Positions 56,301-64,000 of a DNA stretch of 64,000 nt are shown in pieces (within the stretch, counting starts at the first letter, position 1; each line of letters begins with the position of its first letter). The notes below the pieces were generated by a model, which saw only the letters and a list, made by a program, of their open reading frames with translations, had not been told where the DNA came from and searched no databases. The stretch comes from Pampus argenteus (taxonomy: Eukaryota; Chordata; Actinopteri; Scombriformes; Stromateidae), in assembly GCA_036937835.1 (NCBI GenBank), contig CM072862.1, positions 15,140,501 to 15,204,500 on the forward strand, written 5' to 3'. The translations under genes and the position numbers were made by a program.

Positions 56301-58899
56301 TCATACTGTACAAGCATTTATTTTTTCCTGCCTGGACTACTGCAATGTTGGCATCGGTTAGAGTCCCTTCACCAACTCCAACTGGCACAGAACACTGTTG
56401 CCCAGATTTTAACTGGCACTAAGAGATATGAACATATTACTCCTGTACTTGCCAACTTACAGTGGTTGCCTGTTAAGTTTTGTATTGGTTTTGAAATTCT
56501 ACTGATTACTTTTAAAGCATTAAATGGCCTTCAAATTACATCAAGGACTTATTGACTCTCTATGTGGCTTCCCTTAGATTGGTGGATGTGGCTCGTCTGG
56601 TTATTCCCTGGTCTCGGCTGGTAACCAAACCTGACCAGGTCTTTGCTCTTCGAGCCCCCAGACTGTCAAGTATTTAGTGTCCTTGAAATCTCTTCTTAAA
56701 ACATTCTTTTATCAAAAAAGCTTTTATGAATGTTTGATGAATGTTGTATGTTGCTGTGTTTTATTATCCCACTTTTGACAGTTAATATTTTTGTCTTCCC
56801 AGGGTTTTAGGAGCTCTATTTGGTTTTATTTTTATTTAATTGTTTTTTATTAATTCCCTCTTTCTTTTCTTGCCAATAAATGAATTCAGATTATAATTCA
56901 AAGGTGTTCACAGGTCAGAGATGATCACAAGCATGCACATTTTGATGACATGTTAGTGGGTTTTTCCTGAAGAACTGGTGTAAAAGAGGCCAGATTCAGT
57001 GTTGCTGCAGAAATACAACATCGTTGAACAAAGGCAACAGCAGAAGCAGAAACGTGTCTGTTGTGTCATGTCAGCTCTGCGGCATCTGTGACAAGTTGTC
57101 ATTTTACAGAACCTGTTTTTTCCTTTTGGATTATGACTGCACCACATTGTTTTGACGACCTATTTTTTAAGTCAGAGAAATAATTTATTTTCGTTCATAT
57201 TACTCTTAAATAGTCCTTATCGACAACAACCTAACATCAATATCTGCACTAAGTTTAGTTTATTTTGAATAGTTCCCAGTTTGGTAGCACCGGTTGTCAA
57301 TCAGAATCAGAGGTGTTTCAAACATCTGCTAGAAAGGTTACAGTGGTCACTGTGTCAATCCTCAGCCTGTAAAGGGGATTCCAGCGGGCACATGATTCAA
57401 GTTTACAAGCCAACTACTACACATAGCTCCGAGTTGTACTTGCTCACGTGACCCCTGCCCTGCTGTGTTAGAGGTCTGCAGCTGATTACTCTAATTAGAC
57501 CAAGCTCTTAATTGGCCTCTTAACCCAGTTTGTTGGGGTGGTAGAGGTCAAAAAGATATTGGTGATAGGATGACCTGGTGAGCTTTATGACCTTCACTAT
57601 TTACAGTAAGAATCCTGTTAATGCCTGCATGCTTTTGCTTTTATTTAGGAAATAAGCTGTTCTAAAGCTAAATGTGGATTGCATATTAAAAATAGAGGCA
57701 CATTTTAAAAGTCATGCGACATGCTATTTCTTGTATTTCTTGTATTTCATTTACTGCAAACAACTCAAGTAAACACACAATCACATCTGACAAAAAATCT
57801 GCTAGTTGCTTTTAGTTTTAAGCTTCTGTGTGTTTGTTTTCTCTTTCAGTCCTCTCTAAGGTCAGACATTGGCTTAGCAAGTCCTGGTGCAGTGACTACG
57901 TCGGGGAAGTCAGCTGCTCCGTTCTATTCTTTCACTGCGGCCAATCCAAGAAGACGTCCTCTACAAGATCCTCCGCCCATTGGTCAGTGACACCAGTGTT
58001 AAAAAAAAGTCCCCAAAATGATTCTCTTGTTTTCCTTAAAACGTTTTTCCTTGGACATAAATGTAGCTACAATAAAAAAAAAAACAGAACCGTAAAATAA
58101 ATAGAATTCAAGTTAACACTTGATACATGTAGAAAATGGTGTGAAATATAAATGAAAAAAGACAACTGCAAACATTGTCTTGGTGCTACTGTACCACCTG
58201 CTTTACAGTTGGAAGTGTTGCACAGCGCTCCTGAAATAGCTTTTATTATCACCAACATGCTCAAATTTGATAATAAGAAAAACCCAGCAAACAAGCCTTA
58301 AAATGGACATATTGCTCACATATCCTGGTCTGTATTTTTAATTCTGTGGCTCTTTTGGAATATCTTTCCTTCATGCGTGAACTGTCTGACATCAGTTTGA
58401 TGGGGAAGTAGAGGTAACTTTATAAAAAGCAAAGCAGGCTGAAGCTTCAGCATACCTCAACATACGTTAACCACAAGTTTACCATGTTTAACATAGTCAA
58501 TTGGTTGACTGCTCATCAGTTTACAAATATCAACACATCAGTTTGGGGTGAAGACGACTACAATTTGGCAGAATCATATCATTGCAGGAAAACACTGTTA
58601 GCTCTGTAAATGGAAAACAACTGCTGTACCACTGAAATGGAATTAGACAAAATAGGTCATAAAATCAGGATGTAATGTAAACATATCTGATGGATGCTAT
58701 TTCCTTTCAAAGGTTGTTATATCGAAATCATAATTTATTCATAAATAATACTCAACACACAGCCACACCAGAGTCTGTTCACAGCACACTGATACTTGTT
58801 TTTTTTTTGCCTGTGTATGAATAGATGTGCTTTCATCTTTCCACAGATCCTCTACAAACAAAAAAGGTTCGCAAGGTCCCTCCTGGCCTGCCTTCATCT
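24061..58899 (+). CDS. tcf12: tcf12 (HEB) class I bHLH transcription factor, N-terminal 190 residues, continues beyond the window
   Basis: Seen: exons 24061-24132, 24787-24859, 33560-33633, 38197-38299, 54737-54798, 57850-57982 and 58847-58899 join in frame to 570 nt with GT-AG introns. The protein begins MNPQQRIAALGTDKELSDLL, with activation domain 1 including the LDFS motif, then MFSPPVSGGKNRPTTLGSSQ, SPSYESSRGFADSPHYGDHL, SHEGLSPTPFVNSN, SAAPFYSFTAANPRRRPL and KKVRKVPPGLPSS, the nuclear-signal region. Known: TCF12 is an E-protein that dimerises with tissue-specific bHLH factors on E-boxes, and AD1 recruits p300/CBP or ETO-type corepressors. Near colinear with human TCF12 over this span; the GMDERSS, GLSPTPF and KVRKVPPGLPSS segments favour TCF12 over TCF3 and TCF4. 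AD2 and the C-terminal bHLH lie outside. Introns reach 16.4 kb. The neighbour znf280d is divergently transcribed, as in mammals. Confidence 0.95.
24141..24177 (+). repeat. (TCTTT)n microsatellite at tcf12 donor
   Basis: About seven pentamer units, the last ones TCTTA. It starts eight bases after the donor and could extend the pyrimidine context of the intron start. Confidence 0.85.
24330..24675 (-). repeat. GCTGCAACTA short element, copy 1
   Basis: Begins TAGAGCTGATAAGTTTGATTAG and ends AACCGTTAGTTGCAGCCCTA, so the ends are roughly inverted copies. The inside holds TTTTCTGACATTTTCTGAAC in reverse sense relative to copy 3. Familiar teleost non-autonomous element; the exact superfamily is not assigned. 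Confidence 0.65.
24787..24859 (+). CDS. tcf12: tcf12 coding exon 2
   Basis: 73 nt, phase 0 to 1, encoding MFSPPVSGGKNRPTTLGSSQ and FSAS; donor GTAGGA. Differs from human by a few conservative changes. Confidence 0.95.
26321..26352 (+). repeat. (TA)16 microsatellite
   Basis: Uninterrupted TA repeat inside tcf12 intron 2. Confidence 0.95.
28040..28127 (+). mobile_element. LINE/SINE 3' tail with (ATCT)n end
   Basis: GTAATTTCCCAGCTTGGGATCAATAAGTTATC followed by five ATCT units is the usual 3' end of fish non-LTR elements (GTAATTTCCC...GGATCAATAAAGTATCTATCT type). Only the tail is recognised. Confidence 0.6.
30099..30290. repeat. GCTGCAACTA short element, fragment
   Basis: Contains ATTAGTTGAATGGAAACTATTTTGATAATTG and GGTTCCAGCTTCTCAAGTGT, the same inner words as the copies at 32398 and 38684, in the opposite sense to the former. 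Confidence 0.5.
32398..32700 (+). repeat. GCTGCAACTA short element, copy 3 (fullest)
   Basis: CAGCTAGTAATTATTTTCAT, AAAATGTCAGAAAATAGT, TTTCCCAGAACCCAAGGTGACGTCTT, GACCAACAGTCCAAAATCCA and TTCACATTCGAGAAGCTGCAACCAG follow the order of the common percomorph element. An unrelated 69-codon ORF runs through it. Confidence 0.7.
33560..33633 (+). CDS. tcf12: tcf12 coding exon 3
   Basis: 74 nt, phase 1 to 0, encoding GMDERSSQASWAPGGESSPS and YESSR. Acceptor GACAG, donor GTAAGA. Preceded by an 8.7-kb intron. Confidence 0.95.
34045..34172 (-). repeat. GCTGCAACTA short element, terminal fragment
   Basis: AACTAATCGATTATTGAGAA, AATAATCAACAGATTATTGA and CATTAGTTGCAGCCTTA are the terminal part of the element in inverted orientation. 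Confidence 0.6.
36995..37020 (+). repeat. (AAAT)n microsatellite
   Basis: About six AAAT units. Confidence 0.9.
37690..38000. repeat. Interspersed short repeat, copy B
   Basis: Second copy of the family at 1560-2040, same orientation relative to the plus strand. It shares GCCCAAATGAA, GAAGCTAATATGAGGCTCC, GTCAAATCAAGT and TTTTTAGTG. It may extend to about 38150, where no copy A counterpart could be aligned by eye. Confidence 0.65.
38197..38299 (+). CDS. tcf12: tcf12 coding exon 4
   Basis: 103 nt, phase 0 to 1, encoding GFADSPHYGDHLSDSRLVSH and EGLSPTPFVNSNIM. Acceptor CCCCCAG, donor GTAAGT. Followed by the largest intron (16.4 kb). Confidence 0.95.
38684..38960 (-). repeat. GCTGCAACTA short element, copy 4
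   Basis: GCCTGCAATGATTAGTCGATTAC, AACTGTTTTGATAATCATTTC, CAGCTTCTTAAATGTGAATATTC and TAAACTGAATATCTTTGG in reverse order to copy 3. Confidence 0.65.
41483..41558 (+). other. Perfect 18-bp inverted repeat (hairpin), candidate structured RNA
   Basis: GAGCCGCTGACTGCTTAA (41507-41524) is followed after a 12-base loop by its exact reverse complement (41537-41554). Outside, ATGGGAG (41483-41489) can pair with CTCCCAT (41552-41558). In the tcf12 transcript this would be a stable stem of pre-miRNA-like size. No known miRNA was recognised; it could also be a decayed palindromic element. Confidence 0.6.
44690..44957 (+). promoter_or_regulatory. tcf12: GC-rich island with possible alternative tcf12 leader exon
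   Basis: C-rich block (CCCACCGCTCCCCACCCCAG and similar) within AT-rich intron, followed by an ATG at 44854 and 34 open codons (MQLARLPSCRGSAVVSVGLK...) to a donor AAG/GTATGA at 44957. Its phase (2) does not fit exon 54737 (needs 1), so if spliced it would be an untranslated leader or encode another frame that stops in exon 58847. No direct proof of transcription. Confidence 0.3.
45598..45637 (+). repeat. Tandem 20-bp duplication
   Basis: AATCAGATTGAGAACTGTAT occurs twice without spacer. Recent replication-type duplication. Confidence 0.9.
47660..48170. promoter_or_regulatory. Candidate conserved intronic enhancer
   Basis: Contains GCACCTGATTATCCCGGGAG, GGATTTTTAGG, GATTAGCAGCTG, CTAATGGCTAATTAC and ATATGCAAAT (POU-like, about 48092), with little repeat character. 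Judged only by motif density and composition; conservation could not be tested. Confidence 0.3.
53381..53450 (+). repeat. Short telomere-like array and direct repeat
   Basis: TAACCCTAACCCTAATCCC (53381-53398) gives about three CCCTAA units. Right after, TATTCCCATGTTGA occurs twice on either side of an AT run (about 53407-53450). Confidence 0.7.
54305..54325 (+). repeat. (TTTG)n microsatellite
   Basis: Five TTTG units followed by TTTTTCCAGG, a pseudo splice acceptor about 400 bases before the true acceptor of tcf12 exon 54737. No exon fitting the frame follows. Confidence 0.8.
54737..54798 (+). CDS. tcf12: tcf12 coding exon 5
   Basis: 62 nt, phase 1 to 0, encoding GKSERASFHGYGRDPAASGS and Q. 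Too short to stand out as an ORF, found by searching for the SERGSF-like family block; acceptor TTTTTCCAG, donor GTGAGC. Confidence 0.92.
55970..56720 (+). mobile_element. L2-clade LINE relic, reverse transcriptase C-terminal part
   Basis: Translated with frame changes: GVIFDVD near 56200, SCFFKLKKNLQIS near 56240, LLQCWHRLESLHQLQLAQNT near 56340, ILTGTKRYEHITPVLANLQW then LPVKFCIGFEILLITFKALN near 56410-56530. Known: this is the conserved segment downstream of the RT domain in fish L2/Rex-like LINEs. Stops and frameshifts mark it as dead. The 3' end near 56700-56880 ends in AATAAATGAATTCAGATTATAATTC, possibly the element's tail. Confidence 0.85.
57420..57560. promoter_or_regulatory. Candidate homeodomain-site cluster
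   Basis: GCTGATTACTCTAATTAGAC, CTTAATTGGCC and CAGCTG/CACGTG words lie within 100 bases about 350 bases upstream of tcf12 exon 57850. Motif density only. Confidence 0.3.
57850..57982 (+). CDS. tcf12: tcf12 coding exon 6
   Basis: 133 nt, phase 0 to 1, encoding SSLRSDIGLASPGAVTTSGK and SAAPFYSFTAANPRRRPLQD. The SFTAANPRRRPL segment is strongly conserved among E-proteins. Donor GTCAGT. Confidence 0.95.
57983..58846 (+). other. tcf12 intron 6 (0.9 kb)
   Basis: AT-rich, without recognised repeat or exon except a T tract next to the acceptor. Confidence 0.6.
58847..58899 (+). CDS. tcf12: tcf12 coding exon 7, last in window
   Basis: 53 nt, phase 1 to 0, encoding DPLQTKKVRKVPPGLPSS, the near-invariant basic segment before the expected VYAPSP exon. 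That exon, and the alternative MYCAYPVPG first exon known from mammalian HEBAlt, were not found up to 64000. Confidence 0.95.
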
Positions 58900-58959
58900 G
58901 TGAGTGGAAGATCATATACCTCTCTTATAAATAGATTTTACAGCGAGCTTACTTAAGCA

Positions 58960-58960
<1 letters not shown>

Positions 58961-58998
<38 letters not shown>
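58961..58998 (+). repeat. (AC)19 microsatellite
   Basis: Uninterrupted AC repeat starting about 60 bases after tcf12 exon 58847-58899, followed by imperfect ACTCACAC units. Confidence 0.95.
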
Positions 58999-59002
<4 letters not shown>

Positions 59003-59269
59003 TACTCACACACTCACACACTCACCCTCTCAACACCTACACACACAAAGAGCGCTCCTGACATCACCACACTTCTTGGATGGGAATTCAGTTTATTTAC
59101 ACAGCAAAGTTGTTAATGTTCATATTTGTTGTTTACATGCTTGTTGTTTAATGTTAGTATGGAAACGTCTCTGCAGATTCCATCTTTGTGTCAGTTTTTA
59201 AAGTCATATGTGTGAGTGTGTGTGCACATGCATGAATGTGTGCGTGCATCGGTGCATACACATGTGTAC

Positions 59270-59600
59270 CTCGAGGTGATTGATTTTCCGTGCCGCCCTG
59301 TCACAGTCTAGCCTCCTCACAGCCTCTCCTGGGAGAAAGAGAGGCTGTCAGAGCGGATCCCCAGCTCTGCTCTTTTGATGTTTAATTAGTCATTACGTAG
59401 CCGAACAGGAGGACAGACATAGATTAATAGCACAGAGTATCTGAAATTTCTATTGGTAATGATCCCGGTGGAACAGAAACCATTAGGATGCAGAGAAGTG
59501 TGGAGCTCAGCTTGCATTCACTGAGAAAAGGGGGTGTTGGAGTTCATTAATATGCATAAATCAGTAAGTCAGATGTTCATTGTTAAAACCCTGGTGGATT
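59270..59600. promoter_or_regulatory. Candidate conserved intronic enhancer
   Basis: Even base composition, TTTAATTAGTCATTACGTAG (59381-59400), TAATGATCCCGG, and TTCATTAATATGCATAAATC (octamer/POU-like) within 300 bases, without repeat hallmarks. Suggestive only. Confidence 0.3.
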
Positions 59601-61651
59601 GGCAAAGGTTTTATTAAGCCTTACCTTAAATTCCTAGACCTGGTACAAGACAATGATTATTTTTTCTTTTCCTCTTAATAAGAAGCAACTGGTTTACCAA
59701 AGCTTTTTTTCTTTTGTCAAACAATGAAAGGCTTCTGGGTTTGTTTTTTTTTTGTTTTTTTTTGGTGAGGGAGTCTGAGACTGGATTTGCCTTTCAGAGC
59801 TTTGATAATCGTCACCTCTAGTGCTGTTACTCTGAAATCAAATATGGAACAGGCTGCGGAACATAAAAGGCTGGCATGTGTTTTGTTTCTGGATTTGTAT
59901 TTGAAAAGAAGTTTGTCAGAGCATGAGGGAAAGAAGCAGTCTCTGGCAGCAGCAGGAATGTGTGCTGCCTTCCTCTTAAGTAAGTGATATATCTGAGGTC
60001 TTGTCAGACGGAGGGAGGAAGGCAAAGAATGGTTGCCTTGCGGGTTACATCTCTTTGTTGTGTAAATGGACGCTGGGCTTTTATTTGTCAGTACTTAACA
60101 CATGGGCGCAGGTGCGGTTCTGTGACTCATAAGAGTACAATCAAGCAGTACAATGGTAGATGGGGAAAACAGTGACAGAGCATGGGATAAAATACAGCTT
60201 CGTCTTGTCACTCAGTGCTGCTCAGAAGATAAAGCCTCGAGCTTGGAGGAATTATCCCACTTAGACTTTGATCCCATTTGAAAGAATAAAGATGGCAGTG
60301 TTGAATAAAGGGCTATAGGTCTCTTATAACTTGCTCACAGGGAAAGGAAAACATAAAGGCATTTTTTGATAGGTGGTATATGTGGAAAATGGTTGAGTGG
60401 GAGGTTGTCTGGCAGCTTTTATAAGGTGTGAGGATATTGGTATTAGACTAATAAGAAGCATAGGTGAGGTATAATAGTGTGAACTATTGGATGGTGTAAA
60501 GGGCTACTTGTGGCTTTAAAAAATGCGTATAGTGACTATCTAAGGATGGTTATCAGCCAAGACTTGTGTTTGTGTTGCTGTTACCAACACTGGAAGTAGT
60601 GAGGGGTGTTGTTGAGAAGAGTTGAGGGGAAGGCGCACCTTGAGTCGGAGCCACTTTGCCAGAGGCAGCTGTGTGAAGCAGCATACCTGTAAAGCATGAA
60701 TGCAGCTGCAGATGGAACTGAAAGCTTTTGCTTGTGTAAGCAAGCACATGAATCTCACCAGAGACCTGAATAGCTGCTTGATTTAAAAAAAAAACCCCAA
60801 AAAACATCAACACAGTGCTTCCTATCATTATGTCTACTGCTGGGAATTTTCTTATTTATTTATTTCGTTCTCAAATCCCCCCTTTTTCCCTCCAGCTTGT
60901 ATTCTCCCTCCTTAGTCTAAAAATAAATGTAGGACTTTTAAATCAGATGGGCAAAGTAAGTTGCAAGTCCAAGCATGATGTGTGTGTACAGTACATGATG
61001 GAGCTGAATCAAAATATTTACGGGAGCACATCCTCTGTGCATTTAGGTTTTGACACTGCAGTGCACCAGGATGTGAAGGCTATCTAGATGGAGCAGCTGG
61101 TGATTGCAAACATTTAAATGTTTACAGGTCTTTTCATCTTATATACAGACACCCTCTGCTCCCTGCCACACACATACTGCGGTCTGCTAGATGTGTTTGC
61201 AGACGTGTAGTTCTGGGGATATGGTTGCAATTCCTTTGTTTTGTACGGTCTACCAATTTTTTAAGAAGCTGTTTTTATGCAGAATGACGTGAACATGTAG
61301 CTCAGAAATAATGTAAAACCTGCTAACAAATTGGAATATATGTAAACTGCAGCCTTATGTGACATAAACATCTTTAAAGTGCACAAACCTACATGAAAGC
61401 TTCACTTTATTTTTATTTTTTACAGTGGACACATTGTCTATATTTGTCTCTGTGCATTATTTGACTGTATAAACTGAGTGCTGAGACCAAAGGACAGAGC
61501 ATGTTGTCACTGCAAAGACAGCCGGCTATGCAGAGGGATGCTGACGGGCAGCTGCGTGGGCACCTGTCTGACAGGAGGACTAAAGAGAGAGAGTTCTGTG
61601 GCTCTTGGGGATGTTGCATCTTGTAGGATATTTATGAGAAGCTGCAAGGGC

Positions 61652-61653
<2 letters not shown>

Positions 61654-61691
<38 letters not shown>
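61654..61691 (+). repeat. (TG)19 microsatellite
   Basis: Uninterrupted TG run followed by imperfect GTGT units; it creates spurious Cys/Val and His/Thr repeats in ORFs of both strands. Confidence 0.95.
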
Positions 61692-61693
<2 letters not shown>

Positions 61694-62470
61694 TATGCGT
61701 GTGTCTGCATGTCAGTTTGTTTGTGTAAACAGTGTCTTTTTTCCCCCCTTACAAACCCTTGTCAGAGTCACGGCGGCTTGATGTGACACTTCCTCCCTGG
61801 CTTTGGTGACGGTATGGCTGCAGGATGAGAGAAAGAAAGTGGTGGGCTGAGATTCAGTTACCCGCAGGGACTTTTGCAAGTGAGAACCCTGAGTATGGAT
61901 GACAAAAAAGATTGACATTTGCTTTTGACAGATCACTCAGACACCCTTGTTTCTGAGAGATTTGTACTGTGCGAGCTGTAAGAAAAGAAGTCTGCTCTAG
62001 GCTCTGAATCTTAAGACGCAGAACTATTCCTTGCAGTGCTGTCTGGTGCATGACATTCAAAAGAGATATTTTTTCTCTCCCTACCCATCTGTCTTCAACA
62101 GCTCAAAGACAAGAGATCGTAATATTACACTACAACAGCAACCTAATGTTCCTGTTCATGAGAGAGCAGCTCATTTTTGTTTCTTGCTGCAGACCAGAAA
62201 ATAGTAAAAGGACTTTGTGAATAAACCTTAGATGAAATACACCTGTATAGCCCTTTGTAAACAGCTAGGATCACCCGAGGTCTTTACAAGTCTCTAGGAA
62301 AAATTAGATTTGAGCGCCACCCAGCAGAATAGTAAAAGTATAAACCTGTAAGTTCAGTATTTCTGTCTTTTGTTGTTTTGTTGTTAAAAGACAAATGAAT
62401 TTAACAACAATACTGGGAGGTTAAAGAATATAAATAAACACATTTCATTCTGGACTGTCCACTGATGTTT

Positions 62471-62624
62471 CTAATAAAGCAATTAGCCACAAGAGGCTGT
62501 GGTTTATAGTGATTTTACAACAGCTAAGGGGCGTTCTCCGCTCCACGTCGTGCCAAAAACCCTCTTTGCTGTTGTAAAATCACTGTAAATCACAGCTTTC
62601 AGTGTCTTATTGCTTTTATAAAAC
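62471..62624. repeat. Foldback (inverted-repeat) element
   Basis: The 29-base arms 62496-62524 and 62568-62596 are reverse complements at 27 of 29 positions (core AGTGATTTTACAACAGC); weaker pairing continues outward (AATAAAGCAATTAG against TTATTGCTTTTAT). The 43-base centre is GC-rich (GGGCGTTCTCCGCTCCACGT). Looks like a MITE; the family was not identified. Confidence 0.65.
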
Positions 62625-64000
62625 AGTTACTACATACCTGGCAAGGTTTCCTCAAAATAAACACACAGCAACCAAAAATATACTCATTTATTGATAACAA
62701 ATAATCATTCTTCCGCCAAGCAATGTAGTTCTCCAGCAATATTTAGCAGAATGGTTACAACACAGATGCAGTGGAAAGCATGAAGCTAGTCAAGCTTGTT
62801 TAAATATTGGGGTGATAATTAACATTTATCTGGATATTACTGTTAATTGTGCAGTTATTGAAGTAGTGTTCAATTATGTTAGCACTCCTCTATGCTGGTA
62901 CAGGGGTGTTTAACTCTGGACAGGTGCATTTTAATTCCACGGTGCCAGAAGCAATTGCTATTGATTGATTATTCATTGATATTGCTCCATAGGGTTCACT
63001 GAAAACAGCAGACGGTCCCGTCCTGGCTTCATGTCTTGACTTTTCCAGCCCATCTATTTCTCTGTCATTAATTTCAACATGTCTGCTTTCTCTTTTATCT
63101 CCCTCTATCCTGTCCACCACTTCCATCCATGCTCAGCCCACCCAGTAAATCAACATTTACAATTGAATCTGACATTTTGAAACAATTTGTTTTGCACAGT
63201 ATTATTGATATAATGTGGTCACAGGTGTGTGTTTGTAGAGTATTTTACGACTTTGAAAGCGGTTCAGGACCAGAACAATCCGTTCTATAAAAAGTGTTTT
63301 ACTAGTTGTTAATACTGTACATCACAAGCCACAGTTTCCAAATATAAACATGATGAACTGTGTTATGCGAGGAAAGAAAATATTAGGTGAATAATAATGT
63401 GAGTACAGCTTGTTGCAGTGCCTGCTCTGTTCGACATCATTAGTGAAGCCAGTTGAATGATTTTCACAGTTTTTATTGTACCTTTGAAGACAACAGTTAC
63501 TCTCGTTATATCATTTAAAGTGCCTGTAAACCTTAATGTAATAAAAATAATGTAAGCAACTGAATTTTATGTCAGTGCTTCCAATTCTAAATGGGAATTC
63601 AGTGTGTACTACAAACTATTGGGACTCTAAACCGTCTGGGTTGTTAAATATGGACCTGTATGTTGTTTGCAGTTGATAAAATTGCTTACCCTGTGCAACT
63701 GGCAGAGGACAATATTTTAGGCTCTGACTTGACCCCCCCGTTAGTGAGCTCCCCAGAGATGGCTTCATGAGATGGCTGATTAGATAGATGCCCCTGGTTT
63801 GACTGGGATGATGCTGAACAGTCGTGCTCACCTCTGGGACTGTGGGCTTTGTGTTTATCTTTGTTTGGGTTGCTGAAATTTACCACTGACATTAGAGGCT
63901 AGAGATAATGGAGCAGGCAAACAAGCCAGAGGCCTGACCTCTTTCATCTGTGAGGAGGAGAACAAGGAGTTAAAAGGACAAAGAGTTTGAAAATAATGCA

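Larger units (their letters stand above)
54799..57849 (+). other. tcf12 intron 5 (3.1 kb)
   Basis: Contains the LINE relic below and, at 57420-57560, a cluster of homeodomain-type sites. No exon recognised; the 108-codon minus-strand ORF at 55319-55645 has no family resemblance. Confidence 0.6.
58900..64000 (+). other. tcf12 intron 7, continues beyond the window
   Basis: No further tcf12 exon found. Contains (CA)n and (GT)n microsatellites, the foldback element, and non-repetitive blocks at 59270-59600, 62880-63140 and 63690-63930 that look like regulatory DNA. ORFs in the (GT)n region are microsatellite-derived. Confidence 0.6.

Noticed and set aside
61478..61786. Open frames with Cys-Val and His-Thr runs
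   Set aside because: Produced by translating the (TG)n microsatellite.
58900..64000. Search for the next tcf12 exon (VYAPSP...) and the HEBAlt-type first exon (MYCAYPVPG)
   Set aside because: Neither was seen in any plus-strand frame; they presumably lie beyond the window.
1..64000. tRNA, rRNA, CRISPR, operon, phage or toxin features
   Set aside because: None found; the window is vertebrate nuclear DNA with intron-bearing genes.

Overview
The window is nuclear DNA from a ray-finned fish, most likely a percomorph teleost. All genes are split into exons with GT-AG introns, the introns are AT-rich, and the repeats are typical fish ones: Tc1-like transposon, L2-type LINE pieces, families of short non-autonomous elements and microsatellites. 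No prokaryotic, organellar or viral gene content was seen.

Two conserved genes lie head to head, as ZNF280D and TCF12 do in mammals. On the minus strand, znf280d runs from a start codon at 9849 to a stop at 892. I could assemble 17 coding exons by hand, all with matching splice phases, giving 840 codons plus stop with seven consecutive C2HC/C2H2 zinc fingers and further Cys/His modules. A likely non-coding first exon lies near 11989-12200. On the plus strand, tcf12 (HEB, a class I bHLH E-protein) starts at 24061 and leaves the window after its seventh coding exon (58899). Only the first 190 residues are here, including activation domain 1; the bHLH lies beyond 64000.

Between these two genes (about 12-23 kb) is an accessory stretch. 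It holds an L2-like LINE relic (about 12850-13700). Next comes a compact minus-strand gene (14049-14903) whose four exons copy the N-terminal exons of znf280d and end in a stop before any zinc finger. Then comes an intact five-exon Myb/SANT-like (trihelix) gene of 181 residues (16413-18274), with a promoter carrying ZNF143-type and CACGTG motifs. The zinc-finger-less znf280 paralogue is the most unusual gene: each splice phase is kept, the spliced frame is open for 175 residues, and a polyadenylation signal follows closely.

From 24 to 64 kb the window is almost all tcf12 intron. It contains short repeats, a relic LINE 3' end, microsatellites, a perfect 18-bp hairpin (41507-41554), a foldback element (about 62471-62624), a GC-rich island with a possible alternative first exon (about 44690-44957), and several stretches rich in homeodomain/POU-like sites that look like conserved regulatory DNA. 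Exon calls rest on reading frame, splice sites and remembered family sequences; no database search was possible.
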